Part shown: one piece after another, positions 34,187 to 42,524 of the stretch
How positions within the stretch are numbered: the first letter of the stretch is position 1
Layout of the letters: each line of letters begins with the position of its first letter
DNA from: Gammaproteobacteria bacterium
GTDB taxonomy: Bacteria; Pseudomonadota; Gammaproteobacteria; SZUA-152
Direction: 5' to 3'
Length of the DNA: 64,000 nt
Assembly: GCA_021647705.1 (NCBI GenBank)
Contig: JAKIUF010000012.1
Coordinates: 29,373-93,372 of the forward strand
Position numbers and translations under genes: made by a program
The notes under the pieces: generated by a model
Told to the model about the DNA's origin: nothing
Database searches by the model: none
What the model saw: the letters and a program-made list of their open reading frames with translations, nothing else

Positions 34187-34208
34187 GCCCACGAAAAAAA
34201 TCGTGGGC
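34187..34208 (-). terminator. Hairpin terminator after the DUF3577 gene
   Basis: GCCCACGA/TCGTGGGC is an 8-bp perfect stem with an A6 loop (T6 in the - sense). It starts 22 bases after the stop and nearly repeats the terminator at 31982-32003 (shared CCCACGA). The U-run after the stem is weak. Confidence 0.55.
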
Positions 34209-34230
34209 AATTCGTATCACAACAGATCGA

Positions 34231-34872
34231 TTATGCTGCCGCCTCACTATTGTTTTTGGTCAGACACCATACATTGTTAAGAGAATCATATTGGTAACCC
34301 TGTTTTATCAGCCACTTTCTTTTGGGCATAAAATCAGGATCATTTTGATCCAACACATAGGTTTCTTTTAGTGTTGGAACAGATGGAGTAACACTGGTTG
34401 GCAATTGTTCAGCAGGTTGTTGCTCCGCTGATTCAGTGTCTTGACCTTGCTGGTCAGACTCTGCTGGCTTCAGAACAACCTCACCATTGATTGACGCCCA
34501 AGTGATTTGTAGCAGGCGACATTTGATAAGATGATTTCGCTGGCCTTTATTCTGGCCTGATTTAACTTCGTACGAAGTTGCATTGCCATCACCGACTTTA
34601 AATCGCACCAAAACCTTGCTGTTACGATCATTGATCGTCGCTTTATGTTTTGTCACGAAATCAGCTGCATCCTCTCCAACAATCGACGTATCAAAATACG
34701 AGTACGATGGATTGTCTGATCGGCCATGCAGTCCGGCAATCGATACGGATTCGTATGGATCCCCGTTATTAGGGGTCACGGTACGTGCCCGGTTTAAATA
34801 GCCAATACCAGATGTATGCAAATCGAAAAACGCTTTTTTCGGAGTTTCGTTATTTTGAGTATTGTTTGTCAT
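34231..34872 (-). CDS. STY4534-family ICE replication-associated protein (DUF3577)
   Basis: 213 residues behind AAAGGAG. 'FDLHTSGIGYLNRARTV', 'SIAGLHGRSDNPSYSYFDTS', 'VLVRFKVGDGNATSYEVKSG' and 'CRLLQITWASINGEVVL' match the DUF3577/STY4534 family found in SPI-7- and PAPI-type islands, usually described as nucleoid- or replication-associated. A Pro/Gln-rich linker and a C-terminal extension (KWLIKQGYQYDSLNNVW) follow. Structured RNA upstream of DUF3577 genes has been reported; leader e fits that place. Confidence 0.85.
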   Translation of the reverse strand: MTNNTQNNETPKKAFFDLHTSGIGYLNRARTVTPNNGDPYESVSIAGLHGRSDNPSYSYFDTSIVGEDAADFVTKHKATINDRNSKVLVRFKVGDGNATSYEVKSGQNKGQRNHLIKCRLLQITWASINGEVVLKPAESDQQGQDTESAEQQPAEQLPTSVTPSVPTLKETYVLDQNDPDFMPKRKWLIKQGYQYDSLNNVWCLTKNNSEAAA

Positions 34873-34900
34873 GATGGATGTCTCCTTTGTGATAGAGCAT

Positions 34901-34957
34901 AAAAATACCCATCAAGAGACACTAATCCCATAAGGGAGAGTATTCCCCAATGGGTGG
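34901..34957 (-). promoter_or_regulatory. Leader hairpin e before the DUF3577 gene (attenuator candidate)
   Basis: In the - sense ACCCAT (34955-34950) can pair with ATGGG (34931-34927), enclosing an inner GGGA/TCCC stem, or with ATGGGT (34912-34907), which is directly followed by ATTTTT. The start codon lies 29 bases further. This is the clearest case of two mutually exclusive foldings in the array and may correspond to the known DUF3577 RNA motif. Confidence 0.55.
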
Positions 34958-34982
34958 ATGAATAACCGGAATGGTTATATAA

Positions 34983-35144
34983 ATGAATCCGCACAGGCGG
35001 AAAATACACGATTACTACAACAATGAACCGAGCCAATCACCCTGGCGGGATCTGGCTGCCGCTTATTACACGATTCATGAAGCGGTCAACGGCACCTGTG
35101 AGACAGGCACTGTGATAGGACTGATTATAGCAATCGAATGTTGA
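34983..35144 (+). CDS. Possible small protein, opposite strand
   Basis: 53 residues from ATG: MNPHRRKIHDYYNNEPSQSP, 'WRDLAAAYYTIHEAVNG' and a short hydrophobic end (IGLIIAIEC). No good ribosome-binding site. It is the only coding-like frame in the 300-base spacer between HDOD and leader e. Confidence 0.25.
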   Translation: MNPHRRKIHDYYNNEPSQSPWRDLAAAYYTIHEAVNGTCETGTVIGLIIAIEC

Positions 35145-35176
35145 CAATTCAACCTGAAAACTTTTAGCGATGGTGG

Positions 35177-36019
35177 TCAGGCGGTAAAAATTATTTTGGC
35201 TAACCCCAATGCCTCGTCAATTTCATCACTGGCAATAACGGGCTCCGCAGATACCGGAATGCCCCATTCACGAGCCAGAGACTCAAAACACTCACCGTCA
35301 AGTGGAGAGTCTGGTGATTGTGATCGCGCTATATCGATAACCGCAGCAATTTCCCAATCCGGCCCTCTGTATGTCCTGTCATTAATGTGAGGAATTGCAC
35401 GATAAAATATATCAGGCAGCCCCCAGTGGGTGAGCAGAGCACTGGTCAGTTCACGGTGCGAAAATCCAAACTCGGCATATTCTGCTATTGATAGTTTCTC
35501 TTCGGAGGAAAGCAGCAGATTCATCGTATCCGGCTCATATTGGACCAGACATCGCAACCCTATGTTGTGGGTCAACGTGACTGAATACCATTCACCACTG
35601 GAATTAATCACGAAATCCTTGGGTTTAACAACACAATCCGCAACAAATGGAGCGGAACAGGCGATATATAACGAATCGGTCCAATATTGTTGGAGATTAA
35701 ACGCTGGACAGGCTGCTGTATCAAATGCCTCCCCTAATGACAACGCCAGCAACACCGGCTTGGCCTTCATTCCAAGTCGGCAGATTGCCGCGTTAACGGT
35801 CGCCTGAGAAAGAGCGCCATAATACCCCGATTGCGCGTAAGCAATCAGTTTTACTGAAATCAGCGCTTCTTTTTCGACAGCGGCAATGAGTGGCCGAAGA
35901 TCCAGCCCGCCAGAATCAGCGCGAGCAAACGCCCGGATCAGATGTACGAAAAAGGGCAAGGGCGCAAGCTGGTTCTTTTTAGCGACATATTCCAGAGCTT
36001 TACTCATCGGGTCAGTCAT
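35177..36019 (-). CDS. HDOD-domain protein
   Basis: 280 residues. 'LAPLPFFVHLIRAFARADSG', 'LISVKLIAYAQSGYYGALSQ', 'RLGMKAKPVLLALSLGEAF' and the 'LTHNIGLRCLVQYEPDTMN' block fit the HDOD fold. The HD metal pair is degraded to HN, as is usual in HDOD. 'EYAEFGFSHRELTSALLTHW' is the late conserved helix. HDOD proteins act as non-enzymatic signalling scaffolds. ATG overlaps the stop of the CsrA-like gene (ATGA), so the two are coupled. Confidence 0.75.
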   Translation of the reverse strand: MTDPMSKALEYVAKKNQLAPLPFFVHLIRAFARADSGGLDLRPLIAAVEKEALISVKLIAYAQSGYYGALSQATVNAAICRLGMKAKPVLLALSLGEAFDTAACPAFNLQQYWTDSLYIACSAPFVADCVVKPKDFVINSSGEWYSVTLTHNIGLRCLVQYEPDTMNLLLSSEEKLSIAEYAEFGFSHRELTSALLTHWGLPDIFYRAIPHINDRTYRGPDWEIAAVIDIARSQSPDSPLDGECFESLAREWGIPVSAEPVIASDEIDEALGLAKIIFTA

Positions 36020-36420
36020 GCACAGTTTCCTTTCAATTGACGTTGAGACAGTCGCAATAAACGTAAAAAATCCTTCGTCGATAACTCATTATTCGCAACA
36101 TCCAGAAAAACATCAGCCAAGCTGATATCGGGCTGAATGACTTTTTTCTGACTTGTGCTGTGTGTTATCAGTTCTTCACGCACAATATTGATACGCTTGT
36201 CAGCTTCAATCACAATGGCAATCTGATTTATTGCCAGTTTTGGCAGGGCGTTGGCCTGCTTCTTTTTCACCAAACTCGGTAGAATGGTAATTTGCACAGG
36301 ATTTCGGAACAAATCTTGTGCTGTTAATTCCCGGTTTACATGTGGATCGATCCGCAGATAGAAAGATTCGTGGAAACAACGAGTAATCTTGAGTCTCCCT
36401 ATTGAATTGGACGTATTCAT
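36016..36420 (-). CDS. CsrA-like RNA-binding regulator with insertions
   Basis: 134 residues. The CsrA core is recognisable in order: 'GRLKITRCFHESFYLRIDP' (beta1, LxITR), 'NPVQITILPSLVKKKQAN' (beta2-3), 'INQIAIVIEADKRINIVREEL' (beta4-5, with the RNA-contacting arginine of the VxREE motif). A ~15-residue insertion after beta1, one in the middle, and a ~45-residue C-terminal extension make it about twice the usual 60 residues. CsrA paralogues on ICEs are known from Legionella. It overlaps both neighbours by ATGA and sits in the block with the leader hairpins, so these mRNAs are possible targets. Confidence 0.6.
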   Translation of the reverse strand: MNTSNSIGRLKITRCFHESFYLRIDPHVNRELTAQDLFRNPVQITILPSLVKKKQANALPKLAINQIAIVIEADKRINIVREELITHSTSQKKVIQPDISLADVFLDVANNELSTKDFLRLLRLSQRQLKGNCA

Positions 36421-36692
36421 GAGCTGTACCTGCTGGAAGCGATGACAGGTAAAAATTCCTCAAATTTGGCTCTGGATGCTAGCGCAGATACCTCCAGTAG
36501 ATTTTTATGCAGAATATCCAGTTGCCGGGTCAACATTTCGTACGACTCACCTTCGTGTACAGCGTCAACGATACCACTCGACAATACGACGAGTTGTTCG
36601 ATGGCATTGAGCGTCAGAACGACACGATCCATTGATGTCGCCAGTGGAGTTGGCGGGGGAGAGGATATTATCGTAGTATTTGCAGTAGTCAT
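36417..36692 (-). CDS. Hypothetical helical protein, first gene of the CsrA-like/HDOD operon
   Basis: 91 residues behind AAGGAG. Low-complexity Thr/Pro N-terminus (TTIISSPPPTP), then helices 'MDRVVLTLNAIEQLVVLSS' and 'ESYEMLTRQLDILHKNLLEV'. No family recognised. Its stop overlaps the CsrA-like start. Confidence 0.55.
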   Translation of the reverse strand: MTTANTTIISSPPPTPLATSMDRVVLTLNAIEQLVVLSSGIVDAVHEGESYEMLTRQLDILHKNLLEVSALASRAKFEEFLPVIASSRYSS

Positions 36693-36730
36693 GGTGACTC
36701 CTTGGTTTTTAGCTCGGGTTGCTTTGATTA

Positions 36731-36764
36731 GGCCACCACTGGTGTGGACGCACCAGTGGTGGCC
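36731..36764 (-). promoter_or_regulatory. Hairpin with perfect 14-bp stem between PH-domain gene and CsrA operon
   Basis: GGCCACCACTGGTG and its exact complement enclose TGGACG. It lies 12 bases after the stop of the PH-domain gene and 38 bases before the 36692 start. No U-run, so it may be a leader element or a processing site rather than a terminator. Confidence 0.5.
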
Positions 36765-36776
36765 GCCTGTCCTTAT

Positions 36777-37496
36777 TTATGCCGATGTCTTCAAACGATC
36801 GCGCAGCACCGCCAATAAATTCTTGGGGTTAGCGATCCCCTGAAAACGCACTTCGGCACCATCAGAGCCCGATGTCGCAATCTCAATGGTGCCATAACCC
36901 AGTCTTATTAAACCTAAAAAACGCTCAATAACACTTTGTTTAAGATTCACTCCGCGCATGTGTTTAAACTCTATTCGTGTCTGGTCTTTGGACACCAGAC
37001 CAATACAGGCCTCGACGCCTTTGGGGCCAACAAAATACTTTTGACTGTAGATTGCATACAGCATCAAAAGTCCAAAATACACCGCAAACCCCAAAGCCAC
37101 CCATGACATCGTATTAACCAGCACTTGCCAATCAACAGGTTGCCACTTGCTTAACATATTGTATAAACCATCAACACCCATAAGCTTTAACAAACTATCG
37201 GTAAAAATATACAAAAATATGCTCAAAAATATGCGGAGCATCGACATCAACTGGCTACGCCATGCTGGCCGAAAATACATTTCCTCCACATGATGAGATA
37301 ACAAATTGTTGGCCGACGACTGACCAGATGATGAAGATGAAGTGAGAGGCCTACACAGCAAACCGTAACCATCCAAATGCCGGGTTACCATATAGGTCGC
37401 GCCTGTTTCCCGCGACAAGATCGCTGCGATCTCATCTGCAACGATAATATCGCCGAATGGGAGACCATCCATATTCAGGATGACTTGTTCAGTCAT
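36777..37496 (-). CDS. PH-domain (bacterial PH) membrane protein
   Basis: 239 residues. Cytosolic N-terminal ~85 residues, two membrane helices (about 88-108 and 135-158), then a bacterial PH-like domain: 'YFVGPKGVEACIGLVSKDQT', 'IEFKHMRGVNLKQSVIERFL', 'LGYGTIEIATSGSDGAEVRF', ending GIANPKNLLAVL. Four bases separate it from the topoisomerase stop, so it is in the topA operon. Proteins of this type occur in ICE maintenance blocks; function unknown. Confidence 0.78.
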   Translation of the reverse strand: MTEQVILNMDGLPFGDIIVADEIAAILSRETGATYMVTRHLDGYGLLCRPLTSSSSSGQSSANNLLSHHVEEMYFRPAWRSQLMSMLRIFLSIFLYIFTDSLLKLMGVDGLYNMLSKWQPVDWQVLVNTMSWVALGFAVYFGLLMLYAIYSQKYFVGPKGVEACIGLVSKDQTRIEFKHMRGVNLKQSVIERFLGLIRLGYGTIEIATSGSDGAEVRFQGIANPKNLLAVLRDRLKTSA

Positions 37497-37500
37497 TTGA

Positions 37501-39654
37501 TTAATGAGTCCATGTAAAATAACGGCAATCAGGAAAGTTGGTACAGCCCAGAAATGGTTTTCCTTCGTTCTTCCTGCCTTTAGCGATAGCGCGTTTCACC
37601 ATACTTCCTTTCGCACATTCTGGACAAACATCGCCTGCTACAGATACCTTGTGTTGAGTGTTTGAATCAACTCTTACACTAGGTTTGCCTTTATCATCCG
37701 GTAATGTGTTTTTGCATTCCGGATAACTGGAACACCCCCAGAACGTTTTTCCACGGGATTGACGGCTACGCATAAAGCCGTCACCACAAGTACAAGGATA
37801 TTGTGCATCATCAGACTGTGTCTCACGCGCCCTGGGTACCCCAGGGCTCCCCTTATCATCGGGTGCGCTGTAATGGCATTCCGGATAACTGGAACACCCC
37901 CAGAACTTTCCCTGAATCAGCCGTAACGGCTGATTACAATCCGGGCAATCATGTTTCTCCTGGTTGCCGATACTGATGTTACTGAGAGAGCCCAGCTCGG
38001 ATGCCAATTGCGCATAGGCACCACTCACCACCTCACGGTACGTTGCCTGACCCATCGCAATGAGATTCAGTTGAGATTCAATGTTTCGGGTGTATTCCAA
38101 TTCAATAAACTGGAACCGGTCTTTCAATGCCTGGAAAATAGTAATGCCCAGATCGGTGGCTTTGAGTTTGCGTTTCGTTACGAGCACATATTTTCGATGC
38201 ATAATATTATCGATAATCGATGCATAGGTTGATGGCCGTCCTATACCCTCATTCTCCAGTTTGCGGATCAACGTAGCCTCGGTATAGCGAGAGGGTGGCT
38301 TGGTCTTTTTGTCCACCGCCTCACCGGTATCGGCTGTGAGCAAGGCTGACTCATCGATTTTAGGCAGCAACTGGTTTTTATCATCCTTGCCTGTTGCTTG
38401 TTCCTCGGCAAAGTCCATCTTCGTTAGTGCCATCCAACCCTGGGCGAGCAATAAACGTCTCTGGGCAACAAATGCCATGGTTTTGCCATCAATTTGTTCA
38501 ACAGACGATAAATTGATTTTGGTGACATTAAAAACAGCATCTTTCATCTGGCTGGCGACAGCACGTAACCAAATCAGGCGATACAACTTCTGTTGGCTAA
38601 CATCCAGCTGATCAGCCGCAGCATCAGGAACACATTCCACCGATGTGGGCCGAATGGCCTCATGACCCTCCTGTGCGCCTGCTTTGGCTTTCCAGTGATT
38701 CGGACTATCCGCAATGCTATAACCATTACTAGAGAGCCATGCCGTCGCATCAGCAATACCTTCATCAGACAGGTTTGGGTTGTCCGTACGATGGTAAGTA
38801 ATCAGGCCTGCCTCAAACAACTGTTGGGCAATCTGCATGCATTTTTTGGGGGATATTTTGAGAGATACAGAGGCAGCCTGTTGCAGTGACGAGGTAATGA
38901 ACGGAGGCGGGGGACGGCGTGACTGCTTGTTCTCGCTCACAGTCACCACCTTCATTTCCTTCAGCGCTGCAACCCGCTGCGCAAAGGGTTTATCTGTCCA
39001 GTGTTTCTGGTCTTTTCCCTGCAAATCACCTGGCACCCACTGCGCGCGCCAGGCAATGTCGCCACTGATGAAATACAAAAACACCTCAACATAGGATTCA
39101 GGTGTGAACTGTTGAATTGCAATCTCTCGCTCGGCAACAATGCGTACCGCGACGGATTGTACCCGGCCTGCGGTCAACCAGCTGCCGTAGGCGTTCGACA
39201 AGGCAGGTGAAACACTGTAGCCCACCAGCCGATCCAGAATACGACGGCATTCCTGAGCAGCAACTTGCTGGCGGTCTATCTCACCCGTTTCCTGGATAGC
39301 TTTTTGCACGGCTTTGCGTGTGATCTCGTTAAAGGTAATACGTTTGGCATCTTTCAGATTTAACGCCTCTGCCAGATGCCAGGCAATGGCCTCACCTTCC
39401 CGATCCGGGTCCATGGCCAGGTACACAGTCCGAGCAGATTTGACGCTCGCCCGCAATCCGGCCAACACCTTTCTACCTTTTGTGGTTGCCACATACGATG
39501 GGCGGAATGTCTCCAGATCAACGCCCATTTCTTTTTCCGGCAAATCTCTTACATGTCCCATGGATGCTTTTACCACCCAACCCTGACCCAAGTAGCTCTG
39601 GATTTTTTTGCACTTGTTGGGAGACTCCACGATGACTAAACGACTCAGACTCAT
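37501..39654 (-). CDS. Type IA DNA topoisomerase with C-terminal zinc ribbons
   Basis: 717 residues. TOPRIM motif DPDREGEA at 82-89. Active-site tyrosine is Tyr287 in 'GLITYHRTDNPNLS', where TopA enzymes have YMRTDS. Three topoisomerase C4 zinc ribbons follow in the last ~170 residues (CPDC...CSSYPEC, CTCG...CSSYPEC, CPEC...CTNFPDC). It is a TopA-like rather than TopB-like enzyme although it occupies the position where related ICEs carry topoisomerase III. It would relax or unlink ICE DNA during transfer or replication. ATG overlaps the upstream stop. Confidence 0.92.
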   Translation of the reverse strand: MSLSRLVIVESPNKCKKIQSYLGQGWVVKASMGHVRDLPEKEMGVDLETFRPSYVATTKGRKVLAGLRASVKSARTVYLAMDPDREGEAIAWHLAEALNLKDAKRITFNEITRKAVQKAIQETGEIDRQQVAAQECRRILDRLVGYSVSPALSNAYGSWLTAGRVQSVAVRIVAEREIAIQQFTPESYVEVFLYFISGDIAWRAQWVPGDLQGKDQKHWTDKPFAQRVAALKEMKVVTVSENKQSRRPPPPFITSSLQQAASVSLKISPKKCMQIAQQLFEAGLITYHRTDNPNLSDEGIADATAWLSSNGYSIADSPNHWKAKAGAQEGHEAIRPTSVECVPDAAADQLDVSQQKLYRLIWLRAVASQMKDAVFNVTKINLSSVEQIDGKTMAFVAQRRLLLAQGWMALTKMDFAEEQATGKDDKNQLLPKIDESALLTADTGEAVDKKTKPPSRYTEATLIRKLENEGIGRPSTYASIIDNIMHRKYVLVTKRKLKATDLGITIFQALKDRFQFIELEYTRNIESQLNLIAMGQATYREVVSGAYAQLASELGSLSNISIGNQEKHDCPDCNQPLRLIQGKFWGCSSYPECHYSAPDDKGSPGVPRARETQSDDAQYPCTCGDGFMRSRQSRGKTFWGCSSYPECKNTLPDDKGKPSVRVDSNTQHKVSVAGDVCPECAKGSMVKRAIAKGRKNEGKPFLGCTNFPDCRYFTWTH

Positions 39655-40418
39655 GTGTTATTTCCTATTTTGCCTACGCGACGCAAAATTGATGCTAACA
39701 ATCCTCGCGTGGGAGGTTTGTTTTTCATTGTGTTTGGCACAATCAGCGAATCTTCCCGGTGTGTTGAAGAACCTATTAATCCTGTTGCCACTGCTGCACT
39801 GTAAAATGAATACACATCGGGAAGATCAATATTCAGGCTCCTGGCAATGTGATCCAGTGTGAACAGATTTCCGGCCCACATGGAAGCAATGCGCATACCA
39901 TGCGGCGTATGAGGAAGGCGCGGAAAGTTTGGCCAGGCTCGTAAATGAAACGACATGGATAAATCGGTACCTTCAGGCACACGGCCACGAGCTGTACGCA
40001 GAGCCAAATCCCAGATCAGGTGATTGATGGACATGGATCTCAGATCGCCGGTTTTACTTACCGGTAATTCTTCTTTGCCGGTATTGCAAACACGATTGAT
40101 CGCTATCGAAAATTTCTCACCCAGCGTTGCTATGCCCAGATTTTTCAATTGACTATCAGTCAAGTTCGTATAAGCGCGATCCAGATCAGGATGCAGAACA
40201 AGTTGGCGATCTCTCCAGCATTGCACATGGATAATGCATTGCTGCCCAGCGTTTTTTTTAACGTTAGATAAAATACGCCCCAGGAGATAATTATCGGGAT
40301 TGTAATAAGTTCCGGTTTTATCCTGTATGTTGATTCTGCGCACTAATAAATGGCTACCGGTTTCGATCAGGGCATCCAACGCATTAGCAGCCGAAGCAGC
40401 CGAGTTATATGCTTTCAT
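39651..40418 (-). CDS. Hypothetical protein of the topoisomerase operon
   Basis: 255 residues from the ATG that overlaps the lipoprotein stop (ATGA); an upstream ATG seven codons earlier is less likely. N-terminal part 'NALDALIETGSHLLVRRINI', C-terminal block 'ARGRVPEGTDLSMSFHLRAW' then PNFPRLPHTPHGMRIASMWA and 'HIARSLNIDLPDVYSFYSAA'. The C-terminal block looks like a winged-helix-type domain seen in uncharacterised signalling proteins. Not assigned to a family. Confidence 0.5.
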   Translation of the reverse strand: MKAYNSAASAANALDALIETGSHLLVRRINIQDKTGTYYNPDNYLLGRILSNVKKNAGQQCIIHVQCWRDRQLVLHPDLDRAYTNLTDSQLKNLGIATLGEKFSIAINRVCNTGKEELPVSKTGDLRSMSINHLIWDLALRTARGRVPEGTDLSMSFHLRAWPNFPRLPHTPHGMRIASMWAGNLFTLDHIARSLNIDLPDVYSFYSAAVATGLIGSSTHREDSLIVPNTMKNKPPTRGLLASILRRVGKIGNNT

Positions 40419-41134
40419 GGGGTAAATCTTGCCAGACAATTGAGGTAATCCAGCTCGGTGGGTAACATAACGGACGGATTCAGCGCATGACCAATGCCGA
40501 AATCATTCGCATTATCCGGATTGAACCCCGGAAACATTCCACCACCAAAACACAATCGCGTGTCTATAATCCCGTCATCGTATGTACCGATGGATGTTTC
40601 CACACCGATGCCACCAGGTGCTGATCCCCGTGCTCGATAATCACTGAATAAATTTAGTTGAGTGCATGCAATGGGAGTAGGAGTAATCGCTGTATCTGCC
40701 AAATCAGTACATGTATCAAAGCCAGGAATGTCATATTCCATGATTGACTCGACACCCTCATTTGCCAATATTTGCTGGAAATCTGCTATTGCAAATGGCT
40801 GGCCTGTACATTGATTATTGTTATAACGCAGATAATAATGTTCGATAGAGCCTTTGATTGTGGGTGAAACCTGCTCCTCACTGATCCAGGCCAGGTAGCG
40901 AACACCTTGAGCACCCCAGACCTCTTCAGTTTCACCTCCTGTCCCACACACCTCAGACACCCAGCAACCCGCCAGACTGTCTGTCCCCGTTAAGCCAATA
41001 CTACAATCCGGGTAATTCAGCCCGGCTGTATTACCCGATCCACCGCCACCACCACATCCGGATAGCAATAAAACCAGCCCCGCCAGTGCTGCCACAGCGG
41101 TAAAATGAATAGATTGAAAAATCGTTTTTTTCAT
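40415..41134 (-). CDS. Hypothetical Gly-rich lipoprotein
   Basis: 239 residues. Lipoprotein signal with lipobox LLSGC near residue 27, then a GGGGGSGN linker typical of surface-exposed lipoproteins. The mature part has several cysteines (CSIG, GCWVSEVCG, CTGQ) suggesting disulfides. It is unusual between DNA-maintenance genes. First gene of the 41134-36777 operon, so its promoter probably serves the topoisomerase as well. Confidence 0.6.
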   Translation of the reverse strand: MKKTIFQSIHFTAVAALAGLVLLLSGCGGGGGSGNTAGLNYPDCSIGLTGTDSLAGCWVSEVCGTGGETEEVWGAQGVRYLAWISEEQVSPTIKGSIEHYYLRYNNNQCTGQPFAIADFQQILANEGVESIMEYDIPGFDTCTDLADTAITPTPIACTQLNLFSDYRARGSAPGGIGVETSIGTYDDGIIDTRLCFGGGMFPGFNPDNANDFGIGHALNPSVMLPTELDYLNCLARFTP

Positions 41135-41189
41135 TTGCTTATCATCCCTGTTATTAAGACTTATCTATTTTGAGGTGATCATCTATGCT

Positions 41190-41603
41190 TTATGAGTCTT
41201 CAGCTGAAGACTGAGTTGCGGACGTTTTTTGATTTTGAGGCGAGCGTTCTTTGTATTCCAGTGACATTAAATCAGGCAAGTAGGGTGCAACTGAATTGGT
41301 ATCTACTTTAAGACCGGATACCGTTTTTTCCGGGTCATCCTTATCGGCCCAACTGACACCCACCATATTTCCTGTGATGATGATACGATCCCCCGTTGAA
41401 AACATCTTTGCCGCAGGCTCGGCACATTTTCCCCAGATGTTCACTTGAGTCCAAAAACCCCGGTCTTCCCATTCCTGAGTTATTTTATCTTGCTTGCCAT
41501 TGATAAATCGTACGCTTATTTCACATACTGGTTTTTTATCTTCGCCCACATATTTAAGTTCCGGGTTGGAACCTAGTCTGGCAATTCCTTGTATTTCACT
41601 CAT
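41190..41603 (-). CDS. Single-stranded DNA-binding protein paralogue (OB-fold)
   Basis: 137 residues. 'GIARLGSNPELKYVGEDKKP', 'CEISVRFINGKQDKITQEWED', 'WTQVNIWGKCAEPAAKMFST', 'GDRIIITGNMVGVSW' follow the SSB beta-strand order. There is no DDDIPF-type tail; it ends in a Ser/Gln-rich stretch. A second, divergent SSB besides 33656-34087; it may be specialised for conjugation. Confidence 0.82.
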   Translation of the reverse strand: MSEIQGIARLGSNPELKYVGEDKKPVCEISVRFINGKQDKITQEWEDRGFWTQVNIWGKCAEPAAKMFSTGDRIIITGNMVGVSWADKDDPEKTVSGLKVDTNSVAPYLPDLMSLEYKERSPQNQKTSATQSSAEDS

Positions 41604-41729
41604 ATCAAGATCCTAATCCTATCAGTCAGTAATATTCAAAATATTAATCGTGTAACACAGTGGCATGAAGATTCTGCAAAATCATCAATAAAACAAAAAC
41701 TAATTCGTTTGGTTTATTTGCCACATTAT

Positions 41730-42218
41730 TCAGTCATACAAACTTTCAACACTGTCAGGATCGACGACAACAACATTTTGCTCGGCACTAATTTTATCCA
41801 AATCCAGCGTTTTCAATATAGACAAATCCCTGTCTCTCATTCGATATGCCTGTACAGCGTTACCGACAACGGTGGCTCTAAAATTGAGTCTGATGCGTTC
41901 TCGATCAAATTTTATTAATAATTTCTGGGATTGAGGCATGAGTGATGCCAACACTTCCCGACCTCGATCACTGTCGAATAACCGGATGTAGGTGCCACTA
42001 TGACCCACCATTCGCCACCACAACAATGAATAGGCTCTTTTGCGTAATCTGCGCAGCATGATTGGCCGTGGCCGTGAAAATATTTCGTTATATTTATTTT
42101 CGACCGAATCCATATTTTCATGAATACTTTGTAATTCATTTTCCAGTTCACGTAATGCCGAGCGGTTCGCTCCCTTACCCTTAAAGGGCCCTTTAAAAGG
42201 GTTACGATTATCACTCAC
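41730..42218 (-). CDS. DUF3158-like ICE protein
   Basis: 162 residues from the GTG that overlaps the preceding gene by 8 bases; an upstream GTG at 42239 is possible. 'RSALRELENELQSIHENMDS', 'RRLRKRAYSLLWWRMVGHSG' and 'MPQSQKLLIKFDRERIRLNF' then 'QAYRMRDRDLSIL' fit DUF3158, found between ssb and TIGR03761 genes in PFL-type ICEs. Basic, possibly DNA-binding. Confidence 0.65.
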   Translation of the reverse strand: MSDNRNPFKGPFKGKGANRSALRELENELQSIHENMDSVENKYNEIFSRPRPIMLRRLRKRAYSLLWWRMVGHSGTYIRLFDSDRGREVLASLMPQSQKLLIKFDRERIRLNFRATVVGNAVQAYRMRDRDLSILKTLDLDKISAEQNVVVVDPDSVESLYD

Positions 42219-42510
42219 AAGCAACACCTGTATTATCACTTAATACGACATTCTTCATTTCAGCAGTACAGCTCCAAACATCGACACCCAGGTCATCACA
42301 CACGGCCTGACGTAACGGAACAGATGCTTTACGCTCACCAGACAAGGCCATGTATAAATACCCACGGGTATAGCCCGCACGCTTGGCGGCCGCCGAAAGA
42401 CTCAGACCTAACACTCGATAGAAAAGAGCAACGCTATGTTGCAGCGGGATGTCATGTCGTTGATGGCACGTCAAAATCATTTTAATGTCACTTGTATTCA
42501 ATGTACACAT
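42211..42510 (-). CDS. Helix-turn-helix protein
   Basis: 99 residues. 'YRVLGLSLSAAAKRAGYTRGYLY' is a helix-turn-helix followed by 'ALSGERKASVPLRQAVCDDL'. ATG lies directly behind AAAGG; M11 is an alternative. It is preceded by the 219-bp structured element and overlaps the DUF3158-like gene. A regulator of the maintenance block is plausible. Confidence 0.65.
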   Translation of the reverse strand: MCTLNTSDIKMILTCHQRHDIPLQHSVALFYRVLGLSLSAAAKRAGYTRGYLYMALSGERKASVPLRQAVCDDLGVDVWSCTAEMKNVVLSDNTGVACE

Positions 42511-42524
42511 CCTTTATAAAAGGC

